64,000 nt of DNA, taken from the NCBI GenBank assembly GCA_963846165.1, contig CAWJUU010000003.1, forward strand, positions 77,930-141,929, in the 5' to 3' direction. How positions within the stretch are numbered: position 1 is the first letter of the stretch; every line of letters starts with the position of its first letter. Position numbers and translations under genes: made by a program. This document shows positions 16,915 through 24,490 of this stretch, piece by piece. This stretch comes from WHSW01 sp963846165. GTDB taxonomy: Bacteria > Actinomycetota > Thermoleophilia > Solirubrobacterales > 70-9. Below the pieces are notes generated by a model that saw only the letters and a program-made list of their open reading frames with translations, had not been told where the DNA came from and made no database searches.

Positions 16915-17643
16915 CTAGGAGGGCCGAGCGCCGGAGTGGATCGCGATGATCCCTCCGGCGAGGACCGTGTATCGGATCCGCTCGAGACCGGCGCGGTCCA
17001 TGATCAGCGCCAGTCCTTCCGGCGGCGGGAAGCGCTTCACCGACTCCGGCAGATACGAGTAGGCGTCGCGATCGCCCGCGAGCGTGCCCAGGAGCGGGAC
17101 GAGGCGGTCGAACCAGAGCGAGAAGAAGGTCGAGAGCGGCGGCCTCGTCGGGTTCGTGATCTCGAGGATCACGAGCCGGCCACCGGGCTTCAGGACCCGG
17201 GTCAGCTCGGCGACGCCGCGAGCGAGGTCGGCGAGATTGCGGACCCCGAAGCCGACCGTGACCGCATCGAACGAGCCCTGGTCGTAGGGCAGATCGAGCG
17301 CGTCCCCCCATTCGAACCGGACCGGCGCGGCGCGCTCACTCGCCTTCTCGCGGGCGAGGTCGAGCATGCGCTCGGAGAAGTCGGAGCCGATCACCCGACC
17401 CTGAGGGCCGACCCACCGGACGAGCTCGAAGGCGAGATCGCCGGTGCCGCAGCACGCGTCGAGCGCCGAGTCGCCCGGCGAAAGCTCCGCTCGGTCGGCT
17501 GCGCGTTCGCGCCAGCGGTGGTGCATGCCCGCGGTCATCGCCGTGTTCATCAGGTCGTAGACCCCGGCGATGCGATCGAACATGCCGCGGATCTGGCCGG
17601 CGAACTGGTCCTGCTCGCTCGAGCTGGGTGTCTCGACGCTCAT
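16915..17643 (-). CDS. menG: demethylmenaquinone methyltransferase
   Basis: SAM-dependent methylation, the last step of menaquinone synthesis (UbiE/MenG family), 242 residues. SAM-binding motif I is ALDACCGTGDLAFEL. Family blocks are GVYDLMNTAMTAGMHHRWRE near the N-terminus, DAVTVGFGVRNLADL, LKPGGRLVILEITNP and YSYLPESVKRFP, with a C-terminal VLAGGIIAIHSG. It is placed between the bc complex and the polyprenyl synthase gene. In a menaquinone-using actinobacterium the MenG role is preferred to UbiE. Confidence 0.95.
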   Translation of the reverse strand: MSVETPSSSEQDQFAGQIRGMFDRIAGVYDLMNTAMTAGMHHRWRERAADRAELSPGDSALDACCGTGDLAFELVRWVGPQGRVIGSDFSERMLDLAREKASERAAPVRFEWGDALDLPYDQGSFDAVTVGFGVRNLADLARGVAELTRVLKPGGRLVILEITNPTRPPLSTFFSLWFDRLVPLLGTLAGDRDAYSYLPESVKRFPPPEGLALIMDRAGLERIRYTVLAGGIIAIHSGARPS

Positions 17644-17675
17644 CGGTGGTCACCCGGCCGCGCCCGGCCGCCGGC

Positions 17676-18377
17676 TCACTGCAGTCCGGCGAGGAACTCG
17701 ACCAGCGCCTCTTTCTTCTCCGGCGGCAGGTTGGCGTACGACGGCATCTCCGCCGGGCCAACGTCGAGCGAGCGTTCGATCGCCGCCGCGGGGATCTTGG
17801 CGCCGATCTCGGTCAGCTCCGGGCCCGGGCCGTCGTTGCCGTTCTCGCCGAACTTGTGGCAGGCCAGGCAACCCGACTGGGCCGCGACCTGCTTGCCGCG
17901 CTCGAACTGCGGTGGGACTTCGAGATCGATCTCGGTCGGCGAGCCCGCCGAGGCACCGAGGAAGGTGAGGTAGGCCATCGCGATGATCGTCAGGATGCCC
18001 GCCGTGGTCGCCACCGGGCGCCGCTCGGGCCGGCGCTCGGGGTTGCGGTCGTAAAACGGCAGCAACAACAGCAGAACCATGCACAGGGTCGGGATGCCGA
18101 TCGTCGCGATCGGCACCAGCTCGGGCGGCTTGATCACGCGTAGCACCTCGAAGAGGAAGAAGAAGTACCACTCGGGGCGCGGCACGTAGGTGGTCGTCGT
18201 CGGGTCGGCCTTCGGGCCCTGCTCGGCCCCGAGCACCAGCGACATGACCACGATCACGATCGCGACGATCAGCATCATCGCCGAGTCCTTGAAGATCGCG
18301 TACGGGAAGAAGGGCTTTCCCTTCTTCTTCAGCACCTCGTACTCGCGGAGGTAGGCCTCCTTCTGTGCCGAGTTCAC
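17676..18377 (-). CDS. qcrC: menaquinol-cytochrome c reductase subunit IV fused to cytochrome c
   Basis: Third subunit of a Bacillus-type bc complex, 233 residues. The N-terminal part is subunit IV-like with YVPRPEWYFFFLFEVLR (residues 64-80) and three hydrophobic helices. The C-terminal part is a mono-heme cytochrome c with CLACH at residues 170-174 and a likely axial methionine in PAEMPSYANLP. The start is GTG at 18377, overlapping the qcrB stop. The domain order (subunit IV, third helix, periplasmic cytochrome c) is that of QcrC in Firmicutes rather than the mycobacterial di-heme QcrC. Confidence 0.93.
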   Translation of the reverse strand: MNSAQKEAYLREYEVLKKKGKPFFPYAIFKDSAMMLIVAIVIVVMSLVLGAEQGPKADPTTTTYVPRPEWYFFFLFEVLRVIKPPELVPIATIGIPTLCMVLLLLLPFYDRNPERRPERRPVATTAGILTIIAMAYLTFLGASAGSPTEIDLEVPPQFERGKQVAAQSGCLACHKFGENGNDGPGPELTEIGAKIPAAAIERSLDVGPAEMPSYANLPPEKKEALVEFLAGLQ

Positions 18378-19210
18378 CCGACCTCCTCCCGGCGCAGCGA
18401 CTTCGGCTTCGACTCAGCCCGCAGCCACGGGGGCGCCGTCGTCCCCTGCTTTACGACGAGGTAGAGGTGGGCGAAGATCAGGGCGATGATCGCGCCCGGC
18501 ACGAGCAGCATGTGGACGGCGTAGAAGCGCGGCAGGGTGGTCGCCGTGAACTCGGAGCCGGCACGCAGGAAGTCGGCCAGGTAGGGACCGACGACGGGGC
18601 CCGAGGCGGTGATGTTCATCGCCACGATCGTCGCCCAGTAGGAGCGCTGGTCAAACGGCAGCAGGTATCCGGTCAGCCCCATGACCAGGGTGAGGATGAG
18701 GAGCACGACGCCGATCACCCAGTTGAGCTCTCGCGGGTACTTGTAGGCGCCGAAGAAGAAAGTCCTCGCCATGTGCAGGAAGATCAGGATGATCATCACC
18801 GTCGCCCCCCACTTGTGGAGGCCGCGGACGAACTCGCCGAGGAAGACGTCGTTGGTCAGATAGGTGATCGAGTTGTATGCCTCGGTCGCCGAGGGCACGT
18901 AGAACATTGCCAGGAAGACGCCGGTGAGCGCCTGCATCGCGAACGCGAACAGGGTCGCGGAGCCGAGCGTGTAGAACCAGTTCGTCCCCTTCGGGACCTT
19001 GCGCAGCAGCATCCCGGTGAGGAACGGCGTCGCCCCGGTGCGCTCGTCGAGCCAGCCGACGACATCGATCGCGCCCTCTTTGGTCTTCTCGACGACGACG
19101 TTGCCGCCCTTGCCGTCGGCGCCGTCGCCCTGCGGCCCGTTCGCGCGCCCGCCGTTGCCGCGCTCCCCGGGCTTGTGCGGCTTGCGGAAGGCTGAGCGGC
19201 CCTTGGGCAT
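18374..19210 (-). CDS. qcrB: menaquinol-cytochrome c reductase cytochrome b6 subunit
   Basis: Cytochrome b6-type membrane subunit with two b hemes, 278 residues from the ATG at 19210, which overlaps the Rieske stop (ATGA). A 55-residue Gly/Lys-rich cytoplasmic extension (GERGNGGRANGPQGDGADGK) precedes the conserved core. Core motifs are NWFYTLGSATLFAFAMQALTG, the heme-ligand helices GLHKWGATVMIILIFLHMAR, GYLLPFDQRSYWATIV, and a late AVHMLLVPGAIIALIFAHLY. A longer open frame upstream runs into the Rieske gene and is rejected as start. The N-terminal extension is unusual in length. Confidence 0.94.
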   Translation of the reverse strand: MPKGRSAFRKPHKPGERGNGGRANGPQGDGADGKGGNVVVEKTKEGAIDVVGWLDERTGATPFLTGMLLRKVPKGTNWFYTLGSATLFAFAMQALTGVFLAMFYVPSATEAYNSITYLTNDVFLGEFVRGLHKWGATVMIILIFLHMARTFFFGAYKYPRELNWVIGVVLLILTLVMGLTGYLLPFDQRSYWATIVAMNITASGPVVGPYLADFLRAGSEFTATTLPRFYAVHMLLVPGAIIALIFAHLYLVVKQGTTAPPWLRAESKPKSLRREEVG

Positions 19211-19872
19211 CAGCTCGGCGGCGGCGGGGCCGTGGTCGGCCGGGGCGGGTAGAGGTACTCCCAGACCCCGCCGGTGAACTCGCCGGGATCGCGGGCGCGG
19301 ACGGGCTCGAGGTCGTTGGTGACGCTGTAGCGCGGACCGACCTCGAGCACATCGTCGACCACGCGGGTCTGGAAGCGATCGAGCGGGCGCACCGGCGGGC
19401 CGCCGATCACCAGGCCCTCGAAGTCGTAGACGCCGCCGTGACAGGGGCAGATGAAGTTGCCGGCCGCCTGAACGAAGCGCACCGGGCACCCGAGGTGCGC
19501 GCAGCGGGTCGAGACCGCGATGAACTCTTCGGGATCCTCGTCGAGCGCCTCGCTGCCGCGGCGGACGTAGACGGTCGTCTTGCCCGAGTCGCCGACACCG
19601 TCGACGATCGTGATCACCGCCTGGCGGTAGGTCTCGGGGACGAAGTCGTCGGGCGATCCGACGCCCTCCCAGGTCTCCTCGGGCCGGTCGAAGATCGGCG
19701 CCAGCGCGAAGCCGACCGTCGGCAAAGCGACCGCGGTCACCGCGAGGGCGCCGAAGGCCTGTCCGCCGAGCCCGAACACCGTCCGGCGGGTCATCGTTTC
19801 GCCCTCGTAGTAACCCGCGGGTTTGGGCTTCTCGGGGGTCGCGCCCCGGCTCTTGTCCGCCGGCTCAGCCAA
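19210..19872 (-). CDS. qcrA: Rieske iron-sulfur subunit of the bc complex
   Basis: 220 residues. A twin-arginine signal anchor (MTRRTVFGLGGQAFGALAVT) near residue 27 suggests Tat export, and tatA/tatC are in the same window. The 2Fe-2S cluster ligands are in STRCAHLGCPVRF and FICPCHGGVYDFEG; the cysteine of the second half of each box also allows the Rieske disulfide. A Pro-rich C-terminus follows (YLYPPRPTTAPPPPS). It is the first gene of the qcrABC block, and starts one base after the preceding hypothetical gene ends. Confidence 0.95.
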   Translation of the reverse strand: MAEPADKSRGATPEKPKPAGYYEGETMTRRTVFGLGGQAFGALAVTAVALPTVGFALAPIFDRPEETWEGVGSPDDFVPETYRQAVITIVDGVGDSGKTTVYVRRGSEALDEDPEEFIAVSTRCAHLGCPVRFVQAAGNFICPCHGGVYDFEGLVIGGPPVRPLDRFQTRVVDDVLEVGPRYSVTNDLEPVRARDPGEFTGGVWEYLYPPRPTTAPPPPS

Positions 19873-19873
19873 G

Positions 19874-20482
19874 TCAGGAAAAGGGGTTCTGGCGGAAGTC
19901 TATTGCGTCCGCGGCGAGCTCAAGCTCGTCGCCGATGCCCGCCTCGGAGGCGGCGCGCTCGGCCGCCGCCAAGAGCGCGGCGGCCGCCTGCAGCGACTGC
20001 GCTCCCAGTGCCGCCTTGGCGTCCTCGTGACCGGCCGAGGGCCCCGTCGCGATCGCAATCGCACACCCGAGCCAGAGTGCTCGCGCCTCGCTCGCGATCC
20101 GCTCCGCGGACCGGCCCGCGTCGTGGACCTGCGCCGCAAGGCTGATCAGATCGGAGAGCTCGCGCACGGCGTCGAGATCGCCGAGCGCGGCGAGCCGCTC
20201 GAGGCCGAACGCGTAGAGGTAGTCACCGGCGAGCAGCGCCAGGTCCGGATCGCAACCGGTGACCACCCGCCCGCGCTCGTAGTGGAGCAGGTAGCCCTCG
20301 CGCACCGCCTCGACGACGAGCGCGTACTCGCCCTGGTGGCGGGCCGTGCGCGGGCCGCCGGCCGCGAGATGCCCGAGCACAGGCACAGCGCCGTCCGGCG
20401 CAACAACGCAGGGGCTGATCACGGAGTCCTCGGCGCGCAGCGAGTCCGCGAGCTCGCGCAGGCTGTGCGACGCGGCACTCAT
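19874..20482 (-). CDS. conserved helical protein of unknown function in the bc-complex cluster
   Basis: A 202-residue, Ala/Leu-rich helical protein between hemL and the Rieske gene, ending one base before the latter, so clearly co-transcribed with qcrABC. A segment LALLAGDYLYAFGLERLAAL resembles the region LxGDYLxAxAxELLA of polyprenyl synthases and of heptaprenyl synthase partner subunits, but the DDxxD motifs are absent, so it is not catalytic by itself. The start region holds HQGEYALVVEAVREGYLLHY. It could be a prenyl synthase partner or a bc-complex assembly factor; both are guesses. Confidence 0.65.
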   Translation of the reverse strand: MSAASHSLRELADSLRAEDSVISPCVVAPDGAVPVLGHLAAGGPRTARHQGEYALVVEAVREGYLLHYERGRVVTGCDPDLALLAGDYLYAFGLERLAALGDLDAVRELSDLISLAAQVHDAGRSAERIASEARALWLGCAIAIATGPSAGHEDAKAALGAQSLQAAAALLAAAERAASEAGIGDELELAADAIDFRQNPFS

Positions 20483-20484
20483 AT

Positions 20485-20647
20485 CAGCGGCCGGGCTTGG
20501 CTCACAGGTAGCGGCCTCAACAGCGGCCGGGCTCGGCTCCGTCCTCTCGGACTCCGCCTCACAGGCAGCGGCCTCAACAGCGGCCGGGCTCGGCTCCGCC
20601 TCACAGACAGGGCCTCAACAGCGGCCGGGCTCGGCTCCGCCTCACAG
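20485..20647. repeat. four-copy GC-rich direct repeat between hemL and the next gene
   Basis: Copies of CAGCGGCCGGGCTCGGCTCC followed by GCCTCACAG begin at 20485, 20521, 20578 and 20620, at spacings of 36, 57 and 42 bases, joined by a CAGCGGCCTCAA-like linker. The second copy has a 15-base insertion (gtcctctcggactcc) and the first is shortened. The array fills the whole gap and the last copy runs over the hemL stop codon. Confidence 0.85.
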
Positions 20648-21916
20648 CGCCTCCGCGAATGCCTCGGCCGCCGCCTCGCAGGTGCGGTCGATCGCGGCTT
20701 CGTCGTGGGCGAGCGAGACGAACCAGGCCTCGAACTGCGAGGCGGGCGGGTAGACGCCGCGATCGAGCAGCGCGCCGCAGAAGCGGCCGTAGGCGTCGAG
20801 GTCGCAGGCCGAGGCGCCGGCGAAGTCGGTGATCGGCTCGGCGTTAAAGAACGGCGTTGCCAGGCCACAGACCGAGGCAACCTGGATCGGACGGTCGCCC
20901 GCTGCGGCGGCGAGCCCGGCGGCGAGCCGGTCGGTGAGCTCGCCGAGGCGCTCATAGGCGGCGGGGCCAAGCTTGGCCAGCGTCGCCAGCCCGGCCTCGA
21001 CGGCGAGCGGGTTTCCAGCCAGGGTCCCGGCCTGGTAGACGTCGCCGGCGGGTGCGATCCGCTCCATCAGGCCGCGCGGGCCGCCGTAGGCCGCAGCGGG
21101 CAGCCCGCCCCCGAGCACCTTGCCCATGATCGTCAGATCGGCTTCGACTCCGTAGAGCTCCTGGGCGCCGCCGCGGGAGACGCGAAAGCCGCTGATCACC
21201 TCGTCGAGGACGAGCAGAGCACCATTGGTGTCGGCCGCTTGGCGCAGGAACTCGAGCAGCTCGGGCTCGGGCGGGACGAGGCCCATGTTGGCCGGGATCG
21301 GCTCGGCGAGGATCGCGGCGAACTCGTGCTCGGAGAGCGCCTTGGCGAGCGCTTCGCGATCGTTCCAGGGCACCACGATCGTCGCCGCTGCCTGCGAGGC
21401 GGGGACGCCCGGGCTGGCCGGAATGCCCTGGGTGGCGAGGCCGGAGCCCGCCTCCGCGAGCAGGCCGTCGACGTGGCCGTGATAGGCGCCGGCGAACTTG
21501 AGCAGCTTCTCGCGACCGGTTGCCGCACGGGCGAGCCGGATCGAGCTCATCGTCGCCTCGGTGCCCGAGTTGACCATCCGCACCATCTCGACCGAGGCGA
21601 AGCGTTCGCAGACCTCCTCGGCCATCCGGACCTCGCCCTCCGTCGGAGCGCCATAGCTCGTCCCGCGGCCCGCGGCGTCGCGGAGGGCCGCGACGACGCC
21701 CGGTTCGGCGTGGCCCAGGATCAGCGGCCCCCACGAGCAGACCCAGTCGACGTAGCGGTTGCCGTCGGCGTCGACGAGCTCGCAGCCCTCGCCGCGCTCG
21801 ACGAAGATCGGGTGCTCGCGCCCGATCGAGCGCATCGCCCGCACCGGGGAGTTGACGCCGCCCGGGAGCAGTTCGAGCGCCTCGCGGTAGAGGCGCTCAG
21901 ACGCCTTGGTGCTCAC
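20642..21916 (-). CDS. hemL: glutamate-1-semialdehyde 2,1-aminomutase
   Basis: PLP enzyme that makes 5-aminolevulinate in the C5 heme pathway, 424 residues. The start is GTG at 21916, inside the end of the upstream gene, because it gives VSTKASERLYREALELLPGG followed by VNSPVRAM, the conserved N-terminus. Other blocks: SWGPLILGHAEPGV, VNSGTEATMSSIRLARA, YHGHVDGLL, LVLDEVISGFRVSRGG with the cofactor aspartate, and the Schiff-base lysine in IMGKVLGGGLPAAAYGG. It runs with hemB and the AhbAB-like gene. Confidence 0.95.
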   Translation of the reverse strand: MSTKASERLYREALELLPGGVNSPVRAMRSIGREHPIFVERGEGCELVDADGNRYVDWVCSWGPLILGHAEPGVVAALRDAAGRGTSYGAPTEGEVRMAEEVCERFASVEMVRMVNSGTEATMSSIRLARAATGREKLLKFAGAYHGHVDGLLAEAGSGLATQGIPASPGVPASQAAATIVVPWNDREALAKALSEHEFAAILAEPIPANMGLVPPEPELLEFLRQAADTNGALLVLDEVISGFRVSRGGAQELYGVEADLTIMGKVLGGGLPAAAYGGPRGLMERIAPAGDVYQAGTLAGNPLAVEAGLATLAKLGPAAYERLGELTDRLAAGLAAAAGDRPIQVASVCGLATPFFNAEPITDFAGASACDLDAYGRFCGALLDRGVYPPASQFEAWFVSLAHDEAAIDRTCEAAAEAFAEAL

Positions 21917-22979
21917 GCTCCCAGTCGGCGTAGTCGTCGGTGAAGTAGTGCAGCCGAACCTTCTTGAACTCGGTCGAGGAGTAGAGGGTGGCGCGGTCCG
22001 GGCCATGAAGATCGTGCTCATCGGCGATCGAGTCGAGGACCGCGTCGCACTCTGCCTTCGAGCGTCCGTGAGCCATCGTGAACACCGAGTAGGGCCAGTC
22101 GGCGTAGGTGGGCCGCTGGTAGCAGTGCGAGATCCCGCGCACCGATGCCATCCGAGCGCCGACCTCGGGAATCTCGGCCTCGGACACACGCCAGACCCCC
22201 ATCCCGTTTGCCGAGAACCCGGCGCGGCGGTGATAGAGGATCGCCGCAACCCGGCGCAGGAGCTTGCGGTCGACCATCGCGCGCAGGTGCTCGAGCAGCG
22301 CCGCGGTCGTCATCCCGACCTCGGCGGCGGCCGCGTCGTAGGGCCGATCGACGACCTCCATCGGGCCCTGAAGGGCGCGGATCACGGCGACGTCGGTGTC
22401 GTCGTAGGGCTGTGCCTCGAGCTCGCGCGGCGGGGCGGCGTCAACGGCCGCCGCGAGCGCCTCGGTGCCCTTCTCCATCTCGAGGTTCATGTTGATCTTG
22501 AACAGGCACAGGGTTGGGAGCTGGCGGATCGACTCGGCGCCGGTGAGCCGCTGGAGCACCTCGAGCGTGCCCTCGAGGCCGAGCTCGGAGTCGGGCGGGG
22601 TCGCGATCGTGAACCAGAGGTTGAACTCGTGCGTGCGCAGGTAGTTGTGCGAGACGCCGGGATGGGAGTTGATGATCTTCGCCGCCCGCTGCGGGTTCTG
22701 GGCGTCGACCTTGGCGGCGACCAGCATCGACTCGTAGCCGAGCGCCCGCGTATCGAATATGGGTGTGATCTCGCGGATGATCCGCTCGTCGAGCAGGCGC
22801 TGGGTGCGATCCATGAGCTCACCGGGGTCGAGCTCGGCCTCGGCCGCGACCAGCGCGTACGGCTCCGCCTCGAGCGGGAAGCTCGACTGAAGCAGGTTCA
22901 TCAGCCGCTTGTCGGTTTCGTCGAGCGGGATCGCCGCGCCGTCCTTGCGCGCACGCACCTTCGGCTGCGGGGCCTTCAC
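21897..22979 (-). CDS. two-domain Lrp/AsnC-like protein, probable siroheme decarboxylase (AhbA-AhbB fusion)
   Basis: 360 residues from the GTG at 22979, which overlaps the hemB stop (GTGA). Two tandem Lrp/AsnC-type modules are visible: residues about 17-175 (DETDKRLMNLLQSSFPLEAE, GVSHNYLRTHEFNLWFTIA) and 180-355 (DDTDVAVIRALQGPMEV, GISHCYQRPTYADWPYSVFT). Each begins with a winged-helix part and ends in a regulator-of-amino-acid-metabolism fold. The closing LYSSTEFKKVRLHYF matches the end of AhbA/AhbB and NirD/L/G/H proteins, which decarboxylate siroheme. Often annotated as an Lrp regulator, but position between hemB and hemL supports a tetrapyrrole enzyme. Confidence 0.8.
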   Translation of the reverse strand: MKAPQPKVRARKDGAAIPLDETDKRLMNLLQSSFPLEAEPYALVAAEAELDPGELMDRTQRLLDERIIREITPIFDTRALGYESMLVAAKVDAQNPQRAAKIINSHPGVSHNYLRTHEFNLWFTIATPPDSELGLEGTLEVLQRLTGAESIRQLPTLCLFKINMNLEMEKGTEALAAAVDAAPPRELEAQPYDDTDVAVIRALQGPMEVVDRPYDAAAAEVGMTTAALLEHLRAMVDRKLLRRVAAILYHRRAGFSANGMGVWRVSEAEIPEVGARMASVRGISHCYQRPTYADWPYSVFTMAHGRSKAECDAVLDSIADEHDLHGPDRATLYSSTEFKKVRLHYFTDDYADWEREHQGV

Positions 22980-23947
22980 GCCAGCCAACCCGCGGCCTCC
23001 TTGGCGTAGTAGGTGAAGATCACGTCGGCGCCGGCGCGGCGGATCGCGGTCAGCGTCTCGAGCGCGGCGGCGGGCTCGTCGAGCCATCCGTTCGCCCCCG
23101 CCGCCTTCAGCATCGAGTACTCGCCGGAGACCTGGTAGGCCGCGATCGGCGTTTCGGTCTCATCGCGGACCGCGCGGATCACGTCGAGGTAGGGCAGCGC
23201 GGGCTTGATCATCACCATGTCGGCGCCCTCCTCGACGTCGAGACGGACCTCGCGCAGGGCCTCGCGCGCGTTTGCCGGGTCCATCTGGTAGCCGCGGCGG
23301 TCGCCGAACTCGGGCGTCGACTCGGCGGCCTCGCGGAAGGGTCCGTAGAAGGCGGACGCGTACTTGGCCGAGTAGGCGATGATCGGCGTGTTCGGGTGGC
23401 CCTCCTCGTCGAGCTGGAACCGGATCGCCCCGATCCGCCCGTCCATCATGTCCGAGGGGGCGACGACGTCGGCGCCCGCCTCCGCATGCGAGATCGCAGT
23501 CCGCGCGAGCAGCTCGACCGTGATGTCGTTGTCGATCTCGCCGTCGCGGACGAAGCCGCAATGGCCGTGCGAGGTGTACTCGCAGAGGCAGACGTCGGTG
23601 ATCACGGTGAGCTCGGGGTGCGCCTCCTTCAGCGCCCGCACGGCGAGTTGCACCACCCCCTCCTCGTCATAAGCGCCCGACCCGCTCTCATCCTTGGCGG
23701 CGGGGATCCCGAACAGGATCACCGCCTCGATCCCGACGGCCTGCAGCTCCGAGGCCTCGGCGACGAGCTCGTTGATCGAGAACCGCTCGATGCCCGGCAT
23801 CGACTGCACCGGCTCGCGAACGCCCTCGCCGGAGACGACGAAGAGGGGCTGGACGAGGTGCCGCGGCGAGAGCTCCGTCTCGCGCACGAGGTCGCGGAGC
23901 GCCTTCGTCCGCCGCAGGCGCCGCATGCGCGTAGCGGGGAAGCTCAC
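22976..23947 (-). CDS. hemB: delta-aminolevulinic acid dehydratase (porphobilinogen synthase)
   Basis: Condenses two aminolevulinates to porphobilinogen, 323 residues. The GTG at 23947 is taken as start as it gives MSFPATRMRRLRRTKALRDL, the usual actinobacterial N-terminus. The metal-binding cysteine loop reads CLCEYTSHGHCGF (zinc type), and the Schiff-base lysines lie in YSAKYASAFYGPFR and MVMIKPALPYLD. It heads the leftward heme/respiratory cluster that runs to 15925. Confidence 0.96.
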   Translation of the reverse strand: MSFPATRMRRLRRTKALRDLVRETELSPRHLVQPLFVVSGEGVREPVQSMPGIERFSINELVAEASELQAVGIEAVILFGIPAAKDESGSGAYDEEGVVQLAVRALKEAHPELTVITDVCLCEYTSHGHCGFVRDGEIDNDITVELLARTAISHAEAGADVVAPSDMMDGRIGAIRFQLDEEGHPNTPIIAYSAKYASAFYGPFREAAESTPEFGDRRGYQMDPANAREALREVRLDVEEGADMVMIKPALPYLDVIRAVRDETETPIAAYQVSGEYSMLKAAGANGWLDEPAAALETLTAIRRAGADVIFTYYAKEAAGWLA

Positions 23948-24024
23948 GCAGCGGATTCTAGGGACGTCGCCCCGATCGACGACCCGTGCGGGGCGCCTTC
24001 GCCACCCCGCACGAGTTTCGAGGC

Positions 24025-24408
24025 TCAGGAGCCGAGCGCGCCCTTCGCCTTCGCACTGTCGGCGTAGAACTCGCCGCGGTCGACCTTGCCGTCGCTGAAA
24101 TGCATCAGGTGGGCAAATCCAGCCTCGAAGCTGCCACCGTCGCCGGTCGCCCGCTGGGTTCCGCGGACGACGACCCAGTCGCCGCCGTCGATGAACTCCT
24201 CGGGCTCGACGCTGAACTCCGACCAATAGCTGGGAATCTGACCGAAGTTGGCGAGCACCGCGTCGCGGCCGCTGGTCTCCCCACCGAGCGGCAACTCGTC
24301 TGAGGTCACCCAGACCACGTCCTCGGCGAAGCCCTCGCCGGTTGCCTCCAAGTCACCACGGCCAAATGCTTCGTATGCGGCCTTCGCCGCATCGACATTG
24401 TCGGACAT
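24025..24408 (-). CDS. SnoaL/NTF2-like protein
   Basis: 127 residues with the cone-shaped NTF2 fold pattern: AAKAAYEAFGRGDLEATGEG at the N-terminus, VVWVTSDELPLGGETSGRDA, and the strand-rich end WVVVRGTQRATGDGGSFEAG. The family includes ketosteroid-isomerase-like enzymes and many uncharacterised small-ligand binders; no clear catalytic Asp/His set can be assigned. A strong ribosome-binding site, AGGAGGAG at 24411-24418, precedes the ATG. It stands alone after hemB. Confidence 0.8.
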   Translation of the reverse strand: MSDNVDAAKAAYEAFGRGDLEATGEGFAEDVVWVTSDELPLGGETSGRDAVLANFGQIPSYWSEFSVEPEEFIDGGDWVVVRGTQRATGDGGSFEAGFAHLMHFSDGKVDRGEFYADSAKAKGALGS

Positions 24409-24454
24409 ATCTCCTCCTAATGGGGTGTTTCGTCTACCCCTTCACTCCGACCCT

Positions 24455-24470
24455 ACCCCCTTTTGGGGGT
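24455..24470. promoter_or_regulatory. perfect 16-base palindrome ACCCCCTTTTGGGGGT
   Basis: A six-pair stem with a TTTT loop, 47 bases upstream of the SnoaL-like start and 20 bases after the ABC permease stop. No T-tract follows on either strand, so it may be an operator or a factor-assisted terminator. A related CCCC-gtttt-GGGG occurs at 15840. Confidence 0.45.
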
Positions 24471-24490
24471 GACGAAAAACAGATGTCGCG

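Noticed and set aside
22976..24226. Longer hemB with about 90 extra N-terminal residues
   Set aside because: The extension is Arg-rich and unlike HemB; GTG 23947 gives the family N-terminus.
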